From positions 1 through 20,324 of the forward strand of contig JAUVIJ010000006.1 in assembly GCA_030592835.1 (NCBI GenBank): a stretch of 20,324 bases of DNA. Reading direction: 5' to 3'. Below are positions 14,290 to 20,324 of this stretch, in pieces. The first letter of the stretch is position 1; every line of letters starts with the position of its first letter. The position numbers and the translations under genes are program-made. The notes under the pieces are model-generated. The model had not been told where the DNA came from and ran no database searches. It was given only the letters and a program-made list of their open reading frames with translations. The DNA is from Candidatus Cloacimonadota bacterium (lineage in GTDB: Bacteria; Cloacimonadota; Cloacimonadia; Cloacimonadales; TCS61).

Positions 14290-16056
14290 ATGAATAAAAT
14301 ATGTATTCTGGTTTTGTTTCTTCTAGTAATATTTCCACTGGTTGCGGAAATTCAAATAGAATCTTACGTTAATAAAACAAATATTGGAATTCAGGATATC
14401 ATACAATTGACCATAGAAGTTAAGGGAGAAAAGCTTTACGGGTTAAAAAGCCCTGAAATCAATCTACCCGGATTCAGAAAGCTGGGTAGTTCTACATCAT
14501 CAGGATCCAGCATGTCTATTATGAACGGAAAAATGGTGCGTTCCGAGACTAAAAGCTATATATATAATATTTCCCCTCTCAAAGTTGGAAAATTAATAAT
14601 ACCACCTAGCACTGTTAAGATAAATAAAGATTCCTATACGACAAAACCGATCAAGATAACTGTAAAAGAAAATTCCACATCTCCCCCCGAAACAGAGAAA
14701 CAAACGGAAAATAATCTTGGTAGAAATTCTACTAAGGTCAATAATTTATTTCTCGAGATCGAAATATCAAAGAATGATTATTACCTGAATGAGCCCATAA
14801 AAATTGATTATACTCTTTTTTCCAGATTTGATATTGCAAATATAAGTTACAGCAATGAACCCAGTTTTAATAATTTCTGGAAAGAAGATATTTTTACAGC
14901 CAATTCTTATAATTTTCGTAAAGTAAATTTAAATGGATTGATTTTTGAGTCAATGTTAATGAGATCGATCGCTTTATTCCCCAGTAAAACCGGAAATCTG
15001 CAAATACCTTCGATTGAATTAATCGTTGATGTCAGAACTCAAGCGCGGAGTTTTTTTGATCGTGGTTCAACTAAAAGATCTGTTATTAAAAGCAAACCTG
15101 TTATAGTAAATGTTAAACCTTTACCCGAAAAAGGAAAACCCGCAGGATTTTCCGGAGCAGTCGGTGATTTTACCCTGACTAGCAATATCAGTACCGCAGA
15201 ATTGAAAGTAGGAGAATCTTTTACTTATACATTAGAGATCAGAGGAAATGGAAATCTAAATCAATTTGATCCTCCTGTTCTCCCTGAGATCCAGCATTTG
15301 CGGTTTTTTGAACCTGAAATCAGCACAGAAATAAGTGACAACATGATCTCAGGGAAAAAGATCATAAAATACCTTGTTATAGCACAGGAAAAAGGTGTTT
15401 TTAATATTCCTTCACTCCAATTTTCCTATTTTGATCCAATCCTCAAAAAGTACAATACAAAAAAAACCAAAACCTATACATTAAATATAGCAGAAGGGGA
15501 TCTCACCTTCATTCCTACAGGTATTTCGCAATCAAAAGTAGTATTGGAAGGAAGAGACATCGGTTTTGTATTAACCGGAATCGATATTAAATCCCATAGC
15601 TTGATATTTAGTAGTTTCTATTACTGGCTATGCTGGATCATCCTGCTTTTCAGTTTTCCGCTTGTCTGGTTCTACAGGCGAGAGCAAACACGTTTGATCG
15701 AAGATTACGATTATAACAGGATGAAACAGGCTAATAAGATTTTAAGAAAATATATGAGACAAGCAACGATTGAAGCTAAACGGCAGAATATTGATTTCTA
15801 TACTTCGGTTCAAAGGGGTTTGAGTAATTTTCTTGCCGATAAACTGAAACAGAGAAGAGGTAGTGAGACTGATGAAGTGATTTCTCTGATGTATAGAAAA
15901 AATGTTGATGAGAACATAATCCAGAAGATCAATAATATATTTTCACGATGTGATCAGGTCAGGTTTATGCCAGGTGGATCTGATACTGATCGAATTCAAG
16001 CCGATTATGATCTATTAAAAGAGATTCTCTCTGACATTTCACGCATAAAGGTATAA
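14290..16056 (+). CDS. batD: BatD, periplasmic beta-sandwich membrane protein
   Basis: I chose ATG 14290, four bases after the batC stop, because it gives a clean signal peptide (MNKICILVLFLLVIFPLVA); a TTG at 14251 would lie inside batC. The 588-residue product has a long beta-rich periplasmic region matching the BatD family: SSGSSMSIMNGKMVRSETKS, YNISPLKVGKLIIPPSTV and, later, FSGAVGDFTLTSNIS with LEIRGNGNLNQFDPP. A membrane helix at about 437-462 and a cytoplasmic helical tail (DFYTSVQRGLSNFLADKL ... RCDQVRFMPGG) follow. The tail resembles that of the 10600 gene. The likely role is a stalk or ligand-binding arm of the Bat complex. Confidence 0.9.
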   Translation: MNKICILVLFLLVIFPLVAEIQIESYVNKTNIGIQDIIQLTIEVKGEKLYGLKSPEINLPGFRKLGSSTSSGSSMSIMNGKMVRSETKSYIYNISPLKVGKLIIPPSTVKINKDSYTTKPIKITVKENSTSPPETEKQTENNLGRNSTKVNNLFLEIEISKNDYYLNEPIKIDYTLFSRFDIANISYSNEPSFNNFWKEDIFTANSYNFRKVNLNGLIFESMLMRSIALFPSKTGNLQIPSIELIVDVRTQARSFFDRGSTKRSVIKSKPVIVNVKPLPEKGKPAGFSGAVGDFTLTSNISTAELKVGESFTYTLEIRGNGNLNQFDPPVLPEIQHLRFFEPEISTEISDNMISGKKIIKYLVIAQEKGVFNIPSLQFSYFDPILKKYNTKKTKTYTLNIAEGDLTFIPTGISQSKVVLEGRDIGFVLTGIDIKSHSLIFSSFYYWLCWIILLFSFPLVWFYRREQTRLIEDYDYNRMKQANKILRKYMRQATIEAKRQNIDFYTSVQRGLSNFLADKLKQRRGSETDEVISLMYRKNVDENIIQKINNIFSRCDQVRFMPGGSDTDRIQADYDLLKEILSDISRIKV

Positions 16057-16075
16057 GATATTTACGAAGAGTTTT

Positions 16076-16834
16076 TTGCTTTTATTTCTCCTGACAACAT
16101 TGTTTGTCGATATCTATCCGGTTAACGAAAACACTGAAGATATTTTCAATCTTGGGATAGTAGCTTACGAAAATAAAGAATATGATGAATCATTAAAATA
16201 TTTTCTTCGACTGGAAAACGAAGATATTATCAATGCAGATCTCTTTTATAATATAGGCAGCAGTTATTTCAGAATGGGTAATCTTGGAAAATCTATCTTA
16301 TATTATAAAAAGGCTCTTAAAATTAAAGCAAATCATAAATCTGCCGGCCGGGATCTAGAATTTGTGCTCAGTCTTACCCAGGATAAACAGCTTGATAACA
16401 AAGAGGATCTGTTCACTCAAATATGGAATAAAGTATTCAGTCAGATAGATATTAACCTACTGGCAATAATCCTTTTTCTTTTGTTTTTCATTATTGTTTT
16501 TTTATTGAATTTCATCCTGCTAAAATACCAGCAGAGAGACAGATCCATCCCTTTATTTTTCTTATCAATATTCATTATATTCTTCTTACTGACATGCTTT
16601 TTCAGTTATTTGAAATGGAAAGATTATCAGAACATCAATGAAGCAGTTCTTTTATCTCAGTCCGCTATCGGCTACAGTGGTCCCGATCAGGGATTTACCA
16701 GGGTTTTCACAATTCATGAAGGCATGGTTTTTTCTGTTGAAAAAAAAGAAGACAATTGGAGTTTGATCAAACTTCCCAATGGGCTCGGTGGTTGGATAAA
16801 AACAGACCAGTTCGAAACAATCGATTTTCGTTAA
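16076..16834 (+). CDS. batE: BatE, TPR and SH3-like membrane protein
   Basis: A 252-residue protein. TTG 16076 is the best visible start (AAGAG at 16067-16071 upstream). No in-frame ATG lies between the batD stop and the signal-like segment LLFLLTTLFVDIYP. TPR repeats follow over about residues 25-95 (IFNLGIVAYENKEYDESLKY; LFYNIGSSYFRMGNLGKSI). Two membrane helices lie at about 124-149 and 157-180, and a bacterial SH3-like domain at about 188-250 (EGMVFSVEKKEDNWSLIKLP, GGWIKTDQFE). The two helices would place both the TPR and SH3 parts in the periplasm. Exact start codon is uncertain. Confidence 0.87.
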   Translation: MLLFLLTTLFVDIYPVNENTEDIFNLGIVAYENKEYDESLKYFLRLENEDIINADLFYNIGSSYFRMGNLGKSILYYKKALKIKANHKSAGRDLEFVLSLTQDKQLDNKEDLFTQIWNKVFSQIDINLLAIILFLLFFIIVFLLNFILLKYQQRDRSIPLFFLSIFIIFFLLTCFFSYLKWKDYQNINEAVLLSQSAIGYSGPDQGFTRVFTIHEGMVFSVEKKEDNWSLIKLPNGLGGWIKTDQFETIDFR

Positions 16835-16838
16835 AATC

Positions 16839-17681
16839 ATGAAAAACTTAATACTCATCCTTACCTTGTTCATTTTTCTTCATGCAGAAGGATTAAATCT
16901 CGAACTCAAAGGGCTACCATGTCAGGGATCTATAATAATTGGACATATAGAACCTGAAGAAACTACTGTCTATTACGATGGAAGAAAACTTAACGTTATC
17001 GAGGGAGATTTTCTCCTGGGATTGGCAAAAGATGCAGATCTACAGCAGAATCTAAGATTAATTTCCGAGTCTGGTGTAGAAATACCTGTATTATTTTTCA
17101 TCAATGAGAAACACTACCATTCTGAAGTTATTAACAATATACAAAGGAAATACACTGATCCACCCAAAAACGAACTCCTGATCAGAAGATTAGCTATCGA
17201 AAAAAAAATCTATAAATATTATCGGGATTTTCAGTTCGAAAAACAGATGGATTACGACATGATATTTCAGAGACCTATCGAGGGTGGAAGAATTTCAAGT
17301 CCTTTCGGTATCAGAAGGATCATCAATCAACGGGAAATGGCTCCTCATTCTGGACTTGATATAGCAGTTCCACTTGGTACTCCTGTTTCAGCATGTTCTG
17401 ATGGTCTTGTTTTAGTTGTAGATAAATATTTTTACCAGGGTAAATTTGTAATGTTGGATCATTGTTATGGATTAAAATCTGTGTATATGCATTTGGACAG
17501 CATTGCTGTAAAAACTGGTGAAATCGTCAAAATCGGTGATCTTCTGGGAAATGTAGGAACCACAGGACGTTCTTCCGGTCCTCACCTGCACTGGGGAATA
17601 TACTGGTATAGCGATGAATTGGATCCGGAGTCATTAGAATATACGAATAAACTTTTTTTTACTTTCAAAAGTGGTAGATGA
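16839..17681 (+). CDS. M23-family (LytM-like) zinc metallopeptidase, secreted
   Basis: A 280-residue exported protein: signal peptide in the first ~19 residues, an N-terminal beta-rich region, then a charged helical stretch (about 105-140). The M23 peptidase domain lies at about 150-265. Zinc ligands are H170 and D174 (HSGLD) and H251 (the second His of HLHW), with the other catalytic His at 218 (YMHL) and H249. All are present, so it should be an active endopeptidase cutting peptidoglycan cross-links. It starts 4 bases after batE and may trim the cell wall where the Bat complex sits. Its stop overlaps the next start (ATGA). Confidence 0.93.
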   Translation: MKNLILILTLFIFLHAEGLNLELKGLPCQGSIIIGHIEPEETTVYYDGRKLNVIEGDFLLGLAKDADLQQNLRLISESGVEIPVLFFINEKHYHSEVINNIQRKYTDPPKNELLIRRLAIEKKIYKYYRDFQFEKQMDYDMIFQRPIEGGRISSPFGIRRIINQREMAPHSGLDIAVPLGTPVSACSDGLVLVVDKYFYQGKFVMLDHCYGLKSVYMHLDSIAVKTGEIVKIGDLLGNVGTTGRSSGPHLHWGIYWYSDELDPESLEYTNKLFFTFKSGR

Positions 17682-18712
17682 ATATGAAAGCTCTTGTGAT
17701 CAAGAAAATATCCAGTCTGGAAGAAAATTCCGATCCTCTGGAATTAATGGAGTTTCCAGTTCCGGAACCCGGTGATTTTGAAATATTGATTAAAATCAGC
17801 ACTTGTGGAGTTTGTCATACAGAACTGGATGAAATCGAAGGCAGAACACCTCCCGCGCGTTTTCCCATGGTTCCCGGACATGAAGTAATAGGGATTGTTC
17901 AGGAAACGGGGAAAAAAGCAAAAAGATATAAAATCGGTGATAGAGTAGGTGTTGGTTGGATCTACTCAGCCTGTGGAGAATGCAATTACTGCCGTCAGGG
18001 ACTGGAAAACCTATGTCATGATTTTAAGGCAACCGGTAGAGATGAATTCGGTGGATATGCCGAATTCATGAAAGTAAAGGAAGACTTTGCTTACAAAATC
18101 CCTGACAACTTCACCGATCTGGAAGCAGCACCTCTTCTTTGTGCCGGTGGAGTAGGTTTCAGATCTCTGAAACTGGCAGGAATCACCAATGGAAATGCTC
18201 TGGGATTAACTGGTTTCGGTGCTTCGGGACACCTGGTCTTGAAACTTGTTAGACATATTTACCCGGATACACCAATATATGTTTTTGCCAGAAGCAGAAA
18301 CGAACGCCGTTTTGCATTAGATCTCGGTGCGTGTTGGTCAGGAGATACCGCTGAAACCGCACCGGTAAAATTAAGAGCAATAATTGATACAACACCTGTA
18401 TGGAAACCGGTAATTGAAGGACTCAGGAATCTTCAACCCGGAGGTCGGTTGGTTATTAATGCGATCAGAAAAGAAGATTATGATATCGACCTGATGCAGA
18501 AACTCAATTACAGTGAACATTTATGGTTGGAAAAAGAAATAAAAAGTGTTGCAAACGTCACTAGAACAGACATTTCCGGTTTCCTGTCAAAAGCATCGGC
18601 AATGGGCATAAAACCGGAAGTAACTTCTTATGCACTTGAGGATGCAAATCTAGCTTTAAGAGAATTAAAATCCCGGAATATTAAAGGTGCAAAAGTATTA
18701 AAAATCAGTTAA
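17678..18712 (+). CDS. Zinc-dependent alcohol dehydrogenase (AdhA type, MDR family)
   Basis: A 344-residue medium-chain dehydrogenase. Catalytic-zinc residues are C46 and H47 in CGVCHTEL, with H68-E69 in PGHEVIG and C155 in LLCAGG. Structural-zinc cysteines are C99, C102, C105 and C113. The nucleotide site reads GLTGFGASGHL. Late motifs ARSRNERRFALDLGA and SVANVTRTDISGFL mark the AdhA-like subgroup, which oxidises or reduces simple alcohols and aldehydes. The substrate cannot be read from sequence. It overlaps the peptidase gene by 4 bases, so it is physically coupled to the Bat cluster although its chemistry is unrelated. It is followed by the first sizeable gap (78 bases). Confidence 0.93.
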   Translation: MNMKALVIKKISSLEENSDPLELMEFPVPEPGDFEILIKISTCGVCHTELDEIEGRTPPARFPMVPGHEVIGIVQETGKKAKRYKIGDRVGVGWIYSACGECNYCRQGLENLCHDFKATGRDEFGGYAEFMKVKEDFAYKIPDNFTDLEAAPLLCAGGVGFRSLKLAGITNGNALGLTGFGASGHLVLKLVRHIYPDTPIYVFARSRNERRFALDLGACWSGDTAETAPVKLRAIIDTTPVWKPVIEGLRNLQPGGRLVINAIRKEDYDIDLMQKLNYSEHLWLEKEIKSVANVTRTDISGFLSKASAMGIKPEVTSYALEDANLALRELKSRNIKGAKVLKIS

Positions 18713-18727
18713 GAAATAATTATATCC

Positions 18728-18755
18728 TTGCCTGAATATAGAAACTCAATAAAAT
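18728..18755 (+). promoter_or_regulatory. Possible sigma70-like promoter of the secreted repeat protein
   Basis: TTGCCT (18728-18733), 16 bases, then TAAAAT (18750-18755), about 35 bases before the ATG at 18791. Matches are 4/6 and 5/6 to the consensus. In AT-rich DNA this can occur by chance, but it lies in the one wide gap after a long co-directional run. Confidence 0.3.
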
Positions 18756-18780
18756 TTGTTAAACATACGATTAAATTTCA

Positions 18781-18787
18781 AGGGGGA
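18781..18787 (+). promoter_or_regulatory. Shine-Dalgarno site deciding the start at 18791
   Basis: AGGGGGA sits just before ATG 18791. It favours this start over an in-frame TTG at 18728, and the resulting N-terminus is a clean signal peptide. Confidence 0.65.
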
Positions 18788-18790
18788 AAT

Positions 18791-19915
18791 ATGAGAAACA
18801 GAAATATATTATTGCTTCTTATCAGTTTCTTATTTTTAATCGGTAATGCATGGAGCGTAAAAGCAACAGCGGCAACACCAAGTAAACCGGATGATCTTAC
18901 CGAAACCGATTCCAATAGTGGAATTATATTTTCACCCAGATCAGGTTACTTTGAAGGAACAATAGGATTTGATAAGATAAATATCAACACGGATCAGGAT
19001 CCAACTCATGTAATTTTCTTCTGGGATGATACTCTTTATCCATCAGTACGTATTTACGGTGAATCCCATAATTATCTTAATGAATTCGAACTGGGTGATA
19101 TCGATACGATCACATTATCCGGGAAAGGGGAATTTACTCTGGAGATCTATGCTCGAAACGGATATGGTAACTGGTCCTGTGATGCCATGGATGAGTTTGA
19201 TTATCAACTTGTTTATGGTGATTGCCTGCAGGATATTATAGCTGCACCATTGAGTGGTTATCTTGAAAACAGTTCGGAAGTTGATAAGATCAAGGTCGAT
19301 TCCATAGTTGATACTGTTCATGCAGTTTTTGAATGGGATAGTGGAATGGAATTGTGGGTTGAAATATTAAGTGAGAATGATGAATCACTGGGTGAGTTCA
19401 ATCTGGATGACGGTAATGTTATCGATCTTACAGGTACAGGAATCTTTATTTTACAGCTTACAGCACGCTCGGGATATGGAAACTGGAACTGTGAAGTCCT
19501 GAATGATGAAGATTACAATTCTCTTTATGGTAACGTCAGTTTCAATGCGATCGAGATCAATAATTCTGTTTATGAGACCGACGAAAAAAGTTTTATCAGC
19601 AATTTTCTCAAAGATATGGTAGCATACGATACTGAGAAATTGAAAAGTTATATATCCCCTGATTATCTATCCCTTAATAATCTAAACATTAACGAATATT
19701 CAATCAACACATACTCTCCAGCCAATTTTGCCATAGACGGTTTTAACGATTATACCAGTATTATCGATTGCAGGATATGGGGAGAAAATCAAGACTGGAT
19801 GCATGCTCTTGAATTCAAGATAGTAGAGGAGAATGGGAAATACTATATTTATCCTTCAGAGACCAGTGGTGAATATATTCATCCCTGGCATTCTGTTACA
19901 AATGGGATCAAATAA
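18791..19915 (+). CDS. Secreted protein of unrecognised family with two tandem GYGNWxC domains
   Basis: I do not recognise this family. From ATG 18791 the product is 374 residues. A signal peptide (about 1-25, NILLLLISFLFLIGNAWS) is followed by a short linker. Two homologous domains come next, at about 45-143 and 149-247. Each runs SGY(F/L)E, DKI, a TVHAVFEWD-like strand, a V.I..E strand, L.EF.L, TG.G.F.L...AR.GYGNW.C and a Y...YGD/N end. One Cys per repeat falls in GYGNWxC (130 and 234). A different C-terminal domain (about 250-374) has FLKDMVAYDTEKLKSYISP, then SIIDCRIWGENQDW and KIVEENGKYYIYPS, loosely like an NTF2-type fold. The repeat spacing is about 104 residues. It is acidic and probably exported. 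A second copy of its C-terminus lies on the opposite strand downstream. Confidence 0.85.
   Translation: MRNRNILLLLISFLFLIGNAWSVKATAATPSKPDDLTETDSNSGIIFSPRSGYFEGTIGFDKININTDQDPTHVIFFWDDTLYPSVRIYGESHNYLNEFELGDIDTITLSGKGEFTLEIYARNGYGNWSCDAMDEFDYQLVYGDCLQDIIAAPLSGYLENSSEVDKIKVDSIVDTVHAVFEWDSGMELWVEILSENDESLGEFNLDDGNVIDLTGTGIFILQLTARSGYGNWNCEVLNDEDYNSLYGNVSFNAIEINNSVYETDEKSFISNFLKDMVAYDTEKLKSYISPDYLSLNNLNINEYSINTYSPANFAIDGFNDYTSIIDCRIWGENQDWMHALEFKIVEENGKYYIYPSETSGEYIHPWHSVTNGIK
18923..19531 (+). repeat. Tandem internal domain duplication in the secreted protein
   Basis: Two units of about 100 codons (18923-19219 and 19235-19531) encode matching domains. Similarity is clear in protein (AR.GYGNW.C at both ends, SGY.E at both starts) but weak in DNA, so the duplication is old. 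Confidence 0.75.
19751..19915 (+). repeat. Left arm of a long inverted repeat (3' end of the secreted-protein gene)
   Basis: Pairs with 20324-20160. The first 86 bases (19751-19836) are identical to the reverse complement of 20239-20324. By my hand count there are 9 mismatches over the 162 coding bases before the stop. The true arm probably extends further left, because the partner is cut by the window end. Confidence 0.93.
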
Positions 19916-19920
19916 ATATT

Positions 19921-20028
19921 TTATTCACCAATTATTTTAATTAATAGTCGTTTATTTCTTTTGCCGTCAAACTCTCCATAGAAGATCTGCTCCCAAGGTC
20001 CAAAATCTAGTTTACTGTCAGAAATTGC
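19921..20028 (-). pseudogene. C-terminal remnant of a YjbQ/UPF0047-family gene
   Basis: On the - strand, ending with the stop at 19921-19923, about 35 codons read AISDSKLDFGPWEQIFYGEF followed by DGKRNKRLLIKIIGE. This is the characteristic C-terminus of the YjbQ/UPF0047 family (LGxWExIFxxEFDGxR, then a basic beta strand), whose full proteins are about 130-140 residues. Upstream of ISD the frame stays open to 20088 but reads as hydrophobic sequence with no family likeness, and then stops occur. The His-rich and Asn/Ala-rich parts of the family (the NADAH region) are absent from all three - strand frames. I see no start, so this is a broken 3' stub. Confidence 0.75.
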
Positions 20029-20104
20029 TGAATGAAGGCGGATCCATACAAAAGAAATGAAGATCAATACTATAGGTGAAAGATCTTCTTACTAACTTCA
20101 GAAT

Positions 20105-20132
20105 ATAAAAAATTCAACGATTCTAGAATTTT
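20105..20132 (-). terminator. Weak AT-rich hairpin followed by T run, possible terminator of the - strand gene
   Basis: On the - strand AAAATTC pairs with GAATTTT around an 11-base loop and runs into a T-rich tail, about 30-50 bases after the stop at 20160. The stem has few G:C pairs and overlaps the 10-base palindrome ATTCTAGAAT (20120-20129), so it is only a candidate. Confidence 0.3.
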
Positions 20133-20159
20133 CTCGTGGGAATGCATGGAATAAGATTA

Positions 20160-20324
20160 TTACTCGATCCCAGTTGTAACAGAATACCAGGGATGAATAT
20201 AATCACCACTTGCCTCTGAAGGATAAATATAATATTTTCCATTCTCCTCTACTATCTTGAATTCAAGAGCATGCATCCAGTCTTGATTTTCTCCCCATAT
20301 CCTGCAATCGATAATACTGGTATA
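20160..20324 (-). CDS. Second copy of the secreted protein's C-terminus, cut by window edge
   Basis: The - strand is open from the window end (20324) to the stop at 20160-20162: 54 residues, starting YTSIIDCRIWGENQDWMHAL and ending with PWYSVTTGIE. It differs from the end of the 18791 gene at only 5 residues by my reading (Thr/Ala, Glu/Asp, His/Tyr, Asn/Thr, Lys/Glu). The reading frame is kept and there are synonymous differences, so this looks like a real, recently diverged paralogue, convergent with the first copy. Its N-terminus lies beyond the window, so whether it has the tandem repeats is unknown. Confidence 0.9.
   Translation of the reverse strand, partial: YTSIIDCRIWGENQDWMHALEFKIVEENGKYYIYPSEASGDYIHPWYSVTTGIE
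20160..20324 (-). repeat. Right arm of the long inverted repeat
   Basis: Reverse complement of 19751-19915 with about 94% identity by hand count. The arms are separated by about 244 bases holding the YjbQ-like stub and an AT-rich stretch. The arm continues past the window end. Confidence 0.93.

Noticed and set aside
19026..19321. Small open frames on both strands inside the secreted repeat protein gene
   Set aside because: They overlap a well-supported reading frame whose domain repeats are visible, and their products resemble nothing.
20029..20159. A missing piece of yjbQ in another frame upstream of the stub
   Set aside because: All three - strand frames were read; none shows the conserved His, NADAH-like or glycine motifs, and stops are frequent. 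Apart from a weak hairpin I see nothing supportable here.
19751..20324. Inverted repeat as terminal repeats of an insertion sequence or transposon
   Set aside because: The arms are coding gene ends, the space between holds no transposase, and no target-site duplication is visible.

Overview
The window is an AT-rich bacterial chromosome segment, by eye in the mid-30s % GC. From 1 to 19915 every supported gene lies on the + strand with very tight spacing: many 1- to 4-base stop/start overlaps and no gap above about 80 bases. Heptose nucleotide chemistry (RfaE2-like), PlsY and an RseC-like protein point to a Gram-negative cell with an outer membrane. The MoxR / DUF58 / BatA-B-C-D-E block and the LytR_C-RsfS pair suggest the FCB superphylum or a related candidate phylum (Cloacimonadota-like is my best guess). 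The lineage is inference and was not checked against a database.

Region 1 (1-8155) is a housekeeping run: der (5' truncated by the window edge), plsY, purF, rfaE2-like, rseC-like, folB, folK, a single-domain GlmU-type uridylyltransferase, a HIT-family protein, a membrane-anchored LytR_C protein, rsfS and argS. It mixes ribosome assembly and silencing, phospholipid, purine, folate and cell-wall precursor supply with tRNA charging.

Region 2 (8192-17681) begins with a YfcE-like phosphoesterase translationally coupled to moxR. It continues as a full Bat cluster: MoxR ATPase, DUF58, a BatD-like stalk protein, BatA, BatB, BatC, BatD, BatE, then an M23 peptidase. MoxR with the VWA proteins is thought to act as a metal-dependent chaperone or envelope-maintenance complex. 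The TPR and beta-sandwich proteins would be its periplasmic arms.

Region 3 (17678-18712) is a zinc alcohol dehydrogenase of the AdhA type, overlapping the peptidase gene by 4 bases.

Region 4 (18713-20324) is unlike the rest. A secreted protein of unrecognised family has two tandem domains of about 100 residues with a GYGNWxC signature, followed by a separate C-terminal domain. Facing it, convergent on the - strand and cut by the window edge, is a second, nearly identical copy of its C-terminus, giving a long inverted repeat. Between the two lies the C-terminal stub of a YjbQ/UPF0047 gene whose 5' part is missing. The simplest reading is a recently duplicated accessory gene family that broke an older housekeeping gene. 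This is the most novel part of the window. I saw no tRNA, rRNA, CRISPR array or transposase.
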